A stretch of 64,000 nucleotides of DNA. It comes from Anisakis pegreffii. Its lineage: Eukaryota > Nematoda > Chromadorea > Rhabditida > Anisakidae. Of this stretch, positions 26,490-39,400 are shown one piece after another; the first letter of the stretch is position 1, and every line of letters starts with the position of its first letter. The notes beneath the pieces are model-generated. The model was not told the origin of the DNA. It did no database searches and saw only the letters and a list, made by a program, of their open reading frames with translations. Both the position numbers and the translations under genes were made by a program. Where the stretch lies: contig JAPYMA010001215.1 in the NCBI GenBank assembly GCA_035041965.1, positions 112,289 to 176,288 of the forward strand, given 5' to 3'.

Positions 26490-27654
26490 AAGAAAGTAAA
26501 TTTAAGTTAATGAAAAGTTCGATTTCATGCAGCAGCAATACACCACTGATCTAAATCACTGCTGCTGCTGTTGTTGCTGTTCAGTATCAAAAAAATCAAG
26601 CCAAACCTATAAGAAGTACGGAAACGATGAAGTGGATACGCACAGACATTGGGGGTACCGTCAATATCATGGTTGGACGACAAAAGGATTTCAAAGTGAT
26701 ATATATTCTAATTGAATCCATAGAAACGTAAAAGCGTTTGGTTTGTCTCATCCGCGCATAATCAATGTCTTTTGTGAGTCACGCCAACCGCTGTTCTCTT
26801 CTCTTTTGAGGGAGTATTTAAGCGTGGTTGTATCAATGGCAATGAGAAAATGAATGTGCCTCACTTTTAATTCATTCAGTCATATCCACAGCAATAAATC
26901 ATCTACGGTCATTCAACATTAAACCGATGTGTCTGTTGTCAAGTTGTCTGTCTTAAATGTAGCAATATCAATAATTTCTTGAAACGCGACACCGCTCAAA
27001 ATAAGTGCGCTTGATCTAAGCGAATATCTCTTGAAATGTTGTTTTTTTACGCAACTATTCCATCAACACTTGAATACCACCCGATCGACACAGTACGAAT
27101 TTTCACCGATTGTGAGGCTAACGAAGTAATGTTAGCGAATGAATCACTTGAGACGTTCTGGGACCTTCAAAGTTTGCTCTTTAATCTAATAGGATAGTTC
27201 AGTTTCGTTTGTATCAATTCCATACGACTGACAGTTTTCGATGTTCTATATTTGGAGGCGAACACCTCCAAATATTCTTCAGTCAATTCTCCTGACCAAT
27301 ATTAAATTCGAAACATCCGGAAAAATATCAATAACAATGAGAGTACCGTGGCATTGCACACACTCGCATGAATGTTTTATTCCATGAACTTCTTTACAAA
27401 TGGCCTAACAAGAGAATAATACTGAATACAGAAAGACAACATCCTATATGAAAATGTGGCAAATTAAGATCATTTCTTAACTTCGATCGCATAGCTTTTG
27501 CTCGTTCACACTAACTGTTCTACTTCAAACCTGCAATGACCTCATTGTTAGTATTGTCAATAAATGACTTTTCTTCATTTCTTTTTTCATTCTTAGAAAG
27601 AAATCGTGAGCGTCTTACAAAACCATACTGTTTGCACTTGTTGCTCGAACAAGA
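26490..27654. other. Gene-free stretch with short hairpin
   Basis: No supported coding sequence. Near 26570 there is a short CTG-rich run. An 11-bp inverted repeat (27248-27258 with 27265-27275, loop of 6) lies near 27.26 kb, and a minus-strand AATAAA at 27376-27381 may serve the gene ending at 27655. Confidence 0.4.
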
Positions 27655-28401
27655 CTAGCTTTGAACGTTTAATTCGGTCAAATACCTTGGTAAATTCATT
27701 TCTATTGAACAGAACGAATCATTTATCGCAACTGTTTTCCTATTTTGACTATTTACAAGTAAAATTGATTTCACACCTGGTAATGAAGAGAGATGCTAAC
27801 CTGCATCTGGAGAATGTTTCTGATCTGCGGCTAAAGTGGACTTTTGGCCTTGACTTGGAGCCTGTTTTTGAAGTGGTCCCTGGTGTGGGTGTTTATCTTG
27901 GCTCTGGACATTTTTTTGACCAGTATCTGGAGAATTTTTTTGAGTCGTGTTTAGAGAGGGCTTTGGGTTTTGGACAATAGGAGACTGTTTCTGATGCGGG
28001 ACTTGCGATAACTGCGTATCTTGCTCTTGGACATTTTTTTGACTCGCTGCCGGAGACTGCTTTTGAGCTGGGATTTGGAAGTCTTGTTGAGCTTGTTGTT
28101 TATCGCGTGCTGGAGAGCCTTTCTGCTCTGGAACGGGTGGTGAGTGATGCTCATGAGAGGCTAACGAGTGTGTTTTAGTGGGAGTTATGGGTTGTTTTTG
28201 AACTGGGGGTGGGGACTGCTTCCTAACTGGGGCTGGGAGCTGTTTATCAGGGTGATCTCGAGATTGCTGATTCTCTGGGATGGGAGACTGCTGCTGAACT
28301 GCTGAAGCGGTGGTGGCGGGTTTCTGATGAGTTGGAGTTGCAAATTGCTTCTGAAGTGGGGTTGAGTCGTGTGGCTGCACTGGGTTTGGACACTGGTTTG
28401 G

Positions 28402-28436
<35 letters not shown>

Positions 28437-30195
28437 GCTGTTGTTGAGGCAGAAATGATGATTGCAATTGGCCTGTGCATGACAGCGTTTCTTGAGTGAG
28501 AGCCAAGGAAAGCTGTTGTTGCTGCTGTTGCTGCAGCTGCTGCAGTTGAGCAGGGTCTGTTGACTGCTCCTGTCCCGTGGCTGAATAGTGCTCTTGTTTT
28601 GGAGTAGACGAAGGTACGGGAGAGAGTGGCAGTGGACTCGATGTTGGCTGTGATTCACTTAACAGTGTTTGCTGACAACTGGGCAGTAACGTGCCGATTG
28701 GTGTGAACTCGTCTCGTCGACGTATCTGCCGCATCTGTCCAGCGTCCTCGTTTTGTCTCTTCCTCTCGTACTCTTTCAGATCGTAACGACACACCAGTGC
28801 AAATATGACTGTCACAGCTTCCAGCACTTCCAGTATCAGACTTGAAGCGATTATCACTTGCGCCATTCGTCGAACTGCAAAACTCAACACATTTTCAATC
28901 GAAAGCGGTGATGCATTAAGATTTCATTGGGATCCATTTTAATGAAGTGGCCAAAAGTGAGTAACTTGTGAATTTCGTTGCCGTTACGTTTGACGGATAG
29001 TGAAACGGAACGACGAAACATTAAATTTCGTAAAAAGAATCAAATTCATCACGGGATTTTAATTTAGAGAACGAAAAAATATTATTATATGACTAATGAA
29101 ATAATGTTTTCGCCTGAACACGTACCTTCTTCTTCTTTAAGATTATCCCCAAGTCGATTCAACTTGCTTGTGTAACTGTCCGGAAATAGTGCCATCATTG
29201 TACACATTAAAATACCAACGAAACGGAACATCATTGATGGCAACTAAAAACATTAAAATTCACTTTCATTCACCATTGCTATGCCAACTAAGTTGGTTGA
29301 TCCAACCGCACAATCGTAAAAAATCACTGCGCTGTCCATTTTAGCGTAAATCTTGGTCAAATTATTCCACTGATCAATTGTATCAATATGTTAATTGGCC
29401 TAAATCCCCCAAGAAGGAATACGTGAGCCTAATTCGTTCAATAAAGAATCATCTGAACAGTTCCATATCATATTCCTCATATCAGAGGATTAGTTTGCTT
29501 CGGAAAAAGTTTCTTGAAAATGTTAATCGAGATGAATAACCGTTGTAACAATAAGGCAATCAATTTGCGTGGCTCGTTTTCTGATGCACGCATAGACGAG
29601 TAATAAATATCCAATACCCATCCAAATATTTTCTGCTGTCGGTATAACAACCATACTGAAATCTTTCTTGAATACCGTCGATGTGTACACATTCACACTC
29701 ACTAATAATGCATACGTTACTGATGCCACTATCAATGTCTTTCGCTGAAAAAATGCCACTTAAATACATTATTGATAGAATATATTCGTATGTTCTGATG
29801 AACAGACATCTCGTTCCCCCAGCGCCGATTATGCGCATCTCAAATACATATGAGAAATGTAAAAATATTTATTTCCTCCCAATCTCCTATAAAAAGCTCA
29901 TTAATTTGGCAGAACATTCGTTCATTACTTATTCTTCTCTCTAAACTTCGTAACAAACGAAATTCGTCTGAAAGTGGAATGAATTCATTGAATGCTCACT
30001 CGTGTTGGGACTGCGAAACGGCGTTTATTGAGTTCTGGAGCAGCTGTTACGCATACATCCATAAATAATTAACTGCATACAGACTGCTAATACCTGAAAT
30101 ATTACAGTCAACACAGCGCATTTTGTCTGAATGCATTGCGACAGCAACAGAGAGCACTCGCATAATCCCATGTGACCAATCTCTTGATGAGCCAT
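27655..30195 (-). CDS. Four-pass membrane protein with long Q/P-rich cytoplasmic-type tail
   Basis: Five exons join to 539 aa: 30094-30195, 29541-29744, 29126-29243, 27801-28874 and 27655-27776; all phases match. Hydrophobic segments fall at about residues 25-56, 73-88, 103-122 and 145-170, so the N-terminal third is a tetraspan core. The rest is low-complexity and rich in Gln, Pro, Ser and Lys, with a run of about 16 Gln (near 285-300, encoded at 28398-28446). Diverged repeats built on Q-K-Q-S-P and Q-K-N-V-Q-x-Q-D follow. The short last exon ends L-T-E-L-N-V-Q-S. I do not recognise a named family. Core plus tail suggests a membrane anchor with a disordered protein-binding tail; this is inference. 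The start ATG at 30195 follows an in-frame stop. Confidence 0.7.
28398..28446 (-). repeat. CAA/CAG microsatellite encoding polyglutamine
   Basis: Near-pure GTT on the plus strand (CAA on the minus strand) with one CAG interruption, inside the large exon of the four-pass membrane protein. It keeps frame and encodes about 16 Gln. Likely length-variable between individuals. Confidence 0.85.
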
Positions 30196-31797
30196 CAATT
30201 CCGAGTCATTATCTCAACAAAACCATCGATTTCATTTGCGAAATCTCCAAGAACGTGTTTCGACGAGACCAAACCAATAACCCGAATCGAGTCGCATAAA
30301 AAACGCGAACACCGATCTAACAAAGCACACTTCCTTAACACCTTTATAAATCGTCGAACTTAATCCGTTCGACGCAATCCTCTTGTCGACGACCCACAGC
30401 TGATCGCCGGATGAACTATACAAACAATGCATGATCGTGTGTTGCTTTCCTTATATAGCGCTTCTTCAAGCACATAATTTTACTTATATGCGCACATTTG
30501 ATTATGTTCGAAAATACAAGTCAGAACATTTTTTGAATTAATTACCTTTCTGCAAGTTTCAATCATTTTGCAAATCTGTGAATTGGGCATTAAGAAATCG
30601 CTATGAAAATCGTGCGATTGCAACAATTCTTTACAAGTTCACGTTGAAATTTCTGCACATTCCACGATCTGTAATTATGAATATGCCGAGGAAACACGAA
30701 ATCTAATCATCAGTGCACAGTCCGATTGCGCATAAACATTGAGCTTCATTGTGTCGCTTGATCTCATTTGATGTGTCCAATAAGGTCGAAGTGCGTCCCA
30801 ACGAAAAAGATCAGCGATGGCATTGTTTATTAGATACACTATTTATAATAAAATCTATAATTGAACAAACAATCAAAAACGAGGCATCGTTCATTTTAAC
30901 AGCGCTTTAACGATACTAAAACTGACTCATCGATTGATTACGCCACTTAAACAACGTGATGAAATTACAAAGTGTTGCACAATTATTATTACAGTTACGG
31001 TAATCATCATTATAAATAAATAAGAATTACAGTAATAAATCATAAATAAACTTTCAACATACGAAAATTTGAACACAACAAATATTACAAAACATCAACC
31101 GAGGTTATGTACAAATATGAGAACGAGTGATCCAATGAAAAATCACATAACACATTGAAACGTTCAACTCGAAACCGAACTAACAAATAAATATAATAAC
31201 AACATTAATAACCAACAATAATAACAACAACAACATCAACAAAATAATCAAGCAAAATGAAACAAAAAATATTATCCCGCATAAAAATAGACCAAAAGTC
31301 TGATGAAATGTCGCAATGAGATACCAATAGTGTTCGCTAGACTCCCATTTGTAAGTGTCGCGAACGAATGAAACAGCAATCAAATTCACCAATCAAAACG
31401 CTATCGTTGCATCTGAAAGATGAACCAACTGAATTATCGAATGGAAGATATATCATTCACAACTGAATATTCTCATCGAGAGGCATTCAGTTGTGTGCAA
31501 ATGGTGTCCGAATTGCACTGCGATCAACATAAAAAGCACACGTCACGATACTGCTCATGACTATCTGATAAAGTTATTCTTTTTAAAAAAGTTCATCTCT
31601 TTGCAATCTCTGCTTGGTTCCTCAATTCAACTGTATCTATCTCATCATCAAATCAAGCGTTCTTATTCCTTGTTCAAAAAACTTCATCGCCAACAAAAAC
31701 GATTCATGAAAAAAAATACGATGTAAAGTTGAAAAAGCAAACGCTCACGTTGGTCTAAGTACTGGAAATGATACGGTGAAGCAAGAGTATGAACGAA
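30196..31797. other. Intergenic stretch and 3' end of sma-9
   Basis: No coding exon is supported. It should hold the promoter of the four-pass membrane gene (transcribed to the left from 30195) and the 3' untranslated region of sma-9, which stops at 31798. The first minus-strand AATAAA after that stop is at 30826-30831. The 31.0-31.3 kb part is strongly A/T-rich with AAT-type repeats. Confidence 0.4.
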
Positions 31798-33477
31798 TCA
31801 AAAAAGACAAACGTTTTGATGAGTGAGAGTGTGTGCATTAAGCGCGTCTAGTGTAGTGAATCCAGCATCACATAATTTACAAACATGCGGTCGATCACAC
31901 ACGTGTGATAACCAGTGTTGTTGCAGAACGAAAGCATCCGAGAAACATAGCCCGCAGATGGCACACGGCAATGCGGCTGAGGACGATGAGAACGACGCTG
32001 ATGCTACTGAACTCGCTGATGTTGTTTGTGGAGGCGAATTTCGATCGGTCTTAATTCATCACTTTAGTCAACGTTTCATTCATATAATCGAACAAAGGTT
32101 ATTGTGTTATGGGTTAAAACGTTTACATTGCATTAAAAATAGCCAATACAGAACAACAACAACAACATTGAAGGAGGAACTGATTATTGATGCACTGTGA
32201 AAATGACAATGATCCTTCAAAAACGCGTAAGCGAAAGCTTCCGGAGAATCGAAAGCGAATGAATAACACTGAATAAGCTGATGAGCGTGTTCAAAGAAAC
32301 TCTTAGGAATACCTGTGAGTTGGTGAGATCCTTCATTGATGAGGCGGTAGATGTGCTAATCGGTGTTGTCGGTGACGATGACGAGTTGGGAGCGTTTTTT
32401 GACGTGTTCGACGCACTGAAATCATATCGACACACGTACTTACTTATTTCTTGCACTCAATCAAGTAAAGAGCCGAAATAATTGATGCATAGATCTAATT
32501 GATCAAGAGTAATAGGATCTAATTGAATCAGTAACTGATGTTGTGAGTATAATACCTCAGTGGTGGTGTAGAGATTCGGGAACCTGCGTTGCTTTCACCA
32601 CAGTTCGACAGTGGTGAATCAGAAGATGCTTTGGGACATGCAAGAGTATGCGATTCTTCGGGCACATCCGGGCTGTGATTCGGTGCTGAGTTAGCGTGAC
32701 GTTGCGATGAGTTGGATGCGGTCAATTTACGATGCAACGCAGTCGCCATATCGCCACCATTCACCTCCGAGATTGCTGTCAGCACACTGTCGACAACATC
32801 ATCACGACCTTCTGAAAACTACCAGTTACATTTATTGATCTTAACTCTACTATCAGCTAGCTACTGCACTCATGAAGAGCACTTATAAGAGAACTGAGTA
32901 TTAGGTATGATAGAAAGTTACAATGAAACGAGTTACAAAGTTACAATGCAACGTTGCATAATATCAGCTGCCCAGAAACTTTCTGCCACACCAAATGATA
33001 TCGTATTGGAATGAATGAAAACAAAATTTAATGAGATGCAATCTACCAGGAGTTGGTGTGGCACCACCGCCGTGATAATGCGCAGCAATATGCAACCGTA
33101 AGTTCTCTCGATTCGGATACACCTTACCACAATGGTTCTTCGGACACCGAAAATCTTTGCCATCCCTCAGCACCACATGATCAGCGTGCAAGTGAACCTG
33201 AACTGATTACTAGATGAATAACTGAATTAGACGATGAGTAACTGAACGAGTTTCAATGCAAGTAACTAAATTTGAACAGAATAATACACGAACGACAACA
33301 AATAAATTACCTGTAAATCGAAATTGGTCTCATAATTAACATCACACAGATTACATCGCGTTGATGTGGACAGAATAGGTGACGCTACTGTACCGTTCAG
33401 GGATCGTTGCGTTGGCGTTGAACTCTCACTACGGCCTGCTCCTTCGCTATTCGCCTCGTCCGAACGTACAGATGATC
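31798..33477 (-). other. sma-9: C-terminal zinc-finger modules of sma-9
   Basis: Two finger pairs. The first spans exons 33311-33477 and 33047-33197: C-N-L-C-D-V-N-Y...H-L-H-A-D-H, split by an intron, then C-P-K-N-H-C...H-I-A-A-H with four residues between the Cys. The second is in the last exon: C-A-I-C-G-L-C-F...H-W-L-S-H and C-K-L-C-D-A-G-F...H-T-L-T-H, only 17 codons before the stop. Confidence 0.8.
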
Positions 33478-36400
33478 CTTAAAGATAACCACTAATATCA
33501 TCCGTTTATTTATGACGGCTACTCAACCGATCACATTTCGATGATCTTCTCATGAACACTCACATAAACTTATGAATTTGAGAAAACTGGAATGGAATCT
33601 ATGGAAAGCACAAACGCTATACTGTTACAGCTATACTGCTTAGTGAATGGAAAACGCCTGTCTTAGTAAGGCATCAAGACTGAACGAACACGAGAGGAAA
33701 TAACAGTTACCATTGTCGGACAACGCAGATGAATCGGTGATGAAACGACTGGTTGATGTGATGATCACTTCAGCTGATCGTCTGTCAGACGGCTGAAAGC
33801 AGACAAAACTTTATTACTGCTTCTACTACCACAAAACTGCAATGAGTAGTGTTCAAATAAACATTTTGAGGACTATTCCAGTGCGTTTTCCCATAATATT
33901 TCCAGCAATTGGGATGCTGGTGCGTAATACTTTTCTTAATGATAACGCATCATCAATACTTCTTCAGCAAATTTCAAATTCCCTCCCACCATTTGATTGA
34001 CCGTATAAATCAATGATTCCGCTCGATGAAACGATAATCGTTCGTCAGTTATTTATCCGTACACAAATATACGACAACGAATCGAGTTCGTTTCACAAAG
34101 AGAGCGCAGTTGGATTATTGTGAGAACGTGGAGATGGCTGATGCTAAATTGAAAAGAAATTCGAGCAGAGCACTGATGAACTGAGAGTGAATCAGTAACT
34201 CAGAATTGAGTATGTTTGAAAATGATCGCATTTTTGACGTTTAGTTGCGTAATTTTGCATCAAACTCAATTGAATGCAATCGAAAACGTTCCTCATAATG
34301 ACATCAGTAGTAGTAATAATAATGATCATAATGACATTCACAATCTGGCAAAAGCGAAAATAATTGTGAACACAAATGAAACCAAACCAATAAATGACAA
34401 CTGAATCACAGACAGAGGAATGAACGCACGTTAGAAGTGAACGTTTTTATTTACTTCTTCAATCACACGCCAAAATTATCAAACATCACATCAACATGAC
34501 GACAGTAAAACAAAACGAAACTTCAAAAAAATAAATAATGGAAATGACGACATATAATACATCAATCATAACAAAAATAATGCAACACAAAAAACCACTG
34601 AAAAATAATAATAACAATAATAATAACACTAATAAAGAATTAATAATAATGCTGACTAGCAATAAAAATACCAAATGAATTACAAAAGATATTCATCAGA
34701 AAATAAACATCACTGGAATTAATCAATGAAACGTCTTGTGCATTAAATGCGCATCAGTTCTGACGCAAAAAGACAGCTAGCCGAACTGCCTCAGAGCGGA
34801 TATGAATGTTGAAAATATAAGGAACGACGATAGCAAAAGCTAGTTATTGCAAGCACTCACCAACGGTGGATCTGGTTTCGGTGGCACCCAAACATTTGCA
34901 GAGACCGATTTCGGAACACTCTCATCGTTCTTTCGATGCACTATCGACACTGAATCACAGCGCTTTCGTGGCGATGACAACGACGAAATATCATTCTGAA
35001 ACGATTCATTTGACGAGTTCGTTAAACACACAAATTCTTAGAATATAACCAATTGTAAGTTTGTGGATTAATTTTAAAGATGAAATTGCAAATTTGCGTT
35101 TAGCTACAATCAGAATGGTAGAAAAGAGTTCAAGTTTGAATTGAAATAGAACAGAAAACGAGAAATGAAGTGAAACGAACTCGTTTGTTCGAGAAGCTCT
35201 CACGACGTTTTGGCAATAACTGTTGTTGTTGTTGCTGTTGCTGTGGCTGTTGGTGATGTTGATGCGGTGTAGTGGACGGTGACCGCTTACCAAAATTATG
35301 TACACTAGAAGGGGAGCGTTTTCGATTGTTGTTCGTCAACGAATAACAGTTATTGAGAGGTGGTGCTGGTGACTGCAGCATTTGTTCACGACACTCCAAT
35401 GAAGTCGAGTCGCGAAGTGATGCGATTATTGCTGCAATTTGCAAATTCTTCACCAATTCTTCATCTGACAATCAACAAAATATGAATATTATGATGAGTT
35501 TTTTAATTTCAAAACGTATCATCGACGTTTTGGTTGATTAAAAATGAAGCTGATCGTTCAAATGTGATATTCTAGGAGTATCCTTTAAAAAAATTGTTAT
35601 CTTTGACTTCGATGTCTACTCTTCGCTCACTATAAGCGAGTGGCTCATGTGTATTCTAAATTTTTAGCGACGAACAAAACAAAAAATATCAATAAGCAAA
35701 GGAATGAAAATAAACGCGAATGCAAAACGAACAGATTAATGATGCTCTGGCACGTTCACAATCCGTTGTATCCACATCGTTCAGACATGAGCCATTCTCT
35801 TTACGCGTCAACAACGTCAATGCATCATCCGGCAGCTTATGCAGACTTTCCAGCTTCATCACATGAGTCTTTGAGCGCAGATGTTTCGCCAGGATACCGT
35901 GCTTACGAAAGCCGATATTGCAATCGGTGCAGACAAACGATCGCGGATTGATTGTCTGCGATACACTCGACGTACTTTCCTCTGCAATGCGTTCATCACA
36001 CAATTAATCCAATATTTAAATTATATGACGAGTGATGATGATGTGATGACTTATTGATGTCCAACAAATCTCCAATATTTACAACAAAAATGACTTTTCT
36101 CATCGGAAAAATACGCTCATGCCCTGATTATGATGCAGTACTGATTATGAATAGCACGAAGAGGAGAGTGAAGACATTATTCGGATTGATACAGTTTCTA
36201 ACAACAACGACGATAAACATGTGGGAACTGACCCGCATCTGAGTCATTCGTTTCACTCGTCAAGCGTTTATCAGCCGCACTTGTTCCATGTGCGGTTTCC
36301 ATGTGCTTGTTGAGCAGACCTCGTGATCGTACACTCTGTTTACACTCCGGACACTGATAGGTACGAGCTTTGGCGTTTTGTTGCTCCAGATAATGCGTCT

Positions 36401-39400
36401 GACGATGTAACGTTAGCTCGGTGGCTTTGCGAAACACTCGTCCACACATATCACACACCATTTTCTGCAACGTAATTGACAGCTTTTAGAGATTATTCTA
36501 TGAAGAACAACTGAAATAAACAATTAATTAATTGTTATTTATAAGATCATGACAATCTTTCGAAAGCATTCAACGAAACCACTCAAACACGAAACCGAAC
36601 AATACATGCACGTTTCAATGTGATACAAGATCAGCGCGTAACAATACAATGAGATAATTCAATTCAATACAAGACGAGTGACGAGAAATGACAATTCAAA
36701 ATACGAAAAGAAAGCGAACGAACCACAAAAAAAGTACCTCTTTGTTATCCAGAAAAGTTCCGTCAGATTGCTGATTGACTGTTGGTGTCGACGAATTACT
36801 AACACTGCTTTGTGATGCGGATAAGAGTTCATTTGAACCGTTTTTTAGGGTTGGCGGAATTATGGCAAGCGTATTCGAACGGCCACGATGCAGCATATCC
36901 GTTTCGTCACTGGACTCTTCAGTTATCATCTGAATTCATCGATGATAATTGTTCGGCTTCATTATCAGACGAGAATTATATCAGAATCATCACATTCATA
37001 ATACAAAAAGCCATTACAACGATAATTTCATAATTGCACCTTTTCAATGAACTGCGCTTGAATGGGTATTTTACGGCGATGTTTTGATTCGGGCGAGAAG
37101 TGTGCGGCCGGAGGTGCACTGTGACAAACACGATTTTGATCAGCCTCGGGCCATCGTACCACTGGCTCACCAACCATCCACAGTGATGGCGGAGTATGTG
37201 CACCCCGTTCAATGAGAATATTCTCTGAACATGGCACAAATTGAACGCGTCTTAATTCCATTTGTACTGATTTGATATTATTGCATTTTAACAACAGTAA
37301 TATGCAGTTAGATTTGCAAAAATGCGATAATGTTGTAATAACAACGCGAAAAAGTGCACCTTGACCAAATTTGCGATATGATGTTGAACCGTTGATGTAC
37401 GCATCAGACGACTGCCGTAACTCTTCATCGGATGAGCTGAAAATTCGAACGGCTCAATAGATATCTTCAACAATTTCTTTCCTAATCAGAAAGATTCAGT
37501 AAAGTTACAGGCGCTTAACTCAAAATTAATGATGTGATGATAACAAACGATAGATAGTGAATGGAAGGGTATTAAATGAAAAAAACATAAATTATAAAAG
37601 AACGAGTGAATCAAACTGATTACTTTTCATCATCAGAGAGAAGATCGTTCGAGTACGTCGAAACAGCCGGACTGGCGATCTCGAGTCGATCGTGATCACT
37701 GTCCGATTCAGCTTCAGCAGTTTCATTACGAACTTCGGCCATGCGCCGACGATGTGACTTAGATTGGAGATGTTTTGTTAGATTACCTTTCGTTTTGAAG
37801 CTAAAATTACACTCGGCACATCTGAACGGTCGAATGTCCGTATGCGATCTGCAGTTCAGAACTTTTCATTAATTCGACTCAGTATAAACAAGAGGAAAAC
37901 AATATCTACCACAGAATGCATCAAAGATTCTTCATAATTCTATGCAATGATCCCCCATTCAAGCTCATCAAACTCGCTATCAAGAAAAATGAGAAAAAAA
38001 TATTGCATTCACAGCTACACTATCTGCGTTTTCTTTCTCAGAACGGCTGTTCCAGTGCTCTGTATCGAACTAGGTGATAAAATTAAAGAAGTCTATTCGA
38101 CTCTTCAAGAACCTGCAAACATAGGAATGGCTTTAAGAAGGAAAATGAATTAGCATACTTGAGATGTTTCTTGAGCATTGACGGTTTCTTGCAGCGAATT
38201 CCACATCGATCGCACACGTAACGTCCACGACCACGTCCTCGTACATACACATACACTTCATCGGTTCGGTGTCCTCCAGCCACTTGTCTCATTGTATTTG
38301 CAGTCATATTGGATGAATCCGATTTGATGGATGGCTGTGTTTGATCCATTGGTACTGTTAGCAAATCCTTTTCACAACTGCAAACATTTACATTCAAACA
38401 CAATCGTTGAGTTAAGTCACTCGGTATCAAGAAGAGAAACTGAACGAACTGAATCAAATACTTTGATGAACATAAAGTAACCAACAGCTGAAAGTACATT
38501 CAAAAAACAATTTACAAACTTTTTCAGATCGCTCTGTGATGCTGACAAATTGATGCACGATTGCTGAAGGGAAGAATTATTGGACTTCACGGAAGGAATT
38601 TTACTGGAAGTGGCAGTAGTGGAACTGAGAGTGGAGGAATCGTTTGAGGAGGACAGGAGCGTTGTTGTGGCCGTGATACCGCAACCAAATGGCAGTGTTT
38701 GATTGGAGGACGACGATGATACGGACGGTGGCGATATTGCCGAGTTGTTTATTGGGAGTGAGAGGGACAGTGAAGAGCAGGACGATGCTGATGACGATGA
38801 GGACAGTTTGCTGGTTGGTAACGAAAGCTTATCGGATGACGACTGAGCGATTTTCAGAGACGACTGCGCCTGTCCGACACTCGCCAGTGCTGCATTGACA
38901 ACTGACTGCGATGCCGTAGCGACCGCATTTTGACGTAAACGCATCTGGAATTCATCGTTTCAGTTACATTAGAACAATGCCGAATTATACCACATTCCAT
39001 AATTCAGTTCACATTTCAAACAATAACATGCGGGGAATTGAGGCACAAACGTAACAGGTCTCCGATTGCAAGACTGACTAAAAATTCGCTTGTGAACTAC
39101 TAATCAACTGCAATACAATTCTTGACCGCATGTCTGAAGAGAGTTCAGCAGTGAATTCATTAAGACTTATTAAATGCAACTAATATAATGAGGAGATCAG
39201 ATGACAAATTTCAAAAAAAAATCACTTTTGTCGAGTAGTCCCAAAAAGACGAATGCGTCACTTTCAGAGCACCCATTTCACGTAATGCCGTTGTATACCT
39301 CCACAACGGTTTAACACCCACGCGCGGTTTTGATGAATACGTTCCCATATAAAGTAGATCCAACTTTGCATCTTCTGCATTGACTGGTGCCTGAAAAGCG

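Noticed and set aside
28398..28446. Regular GTT array as a CRISPR-like repeat
   Set aside because: It is a trinucleotide microsatellite coding for Gln in a eukaryotic exon, with no spacers.
28185..28658. Second and third minus-strand frames rich in Asn/Ser/Thr
   Set aside because: They are shadow frames of the polyQ exon; only the Q/P frame connects to the membrane core in phase.
31823..32200. Plus-strand Cys-containing ORF
   Set aside because: It is the reverse complement of the last two sma-9 zinc fingers; the minus strand has proper C2H2 spacing.
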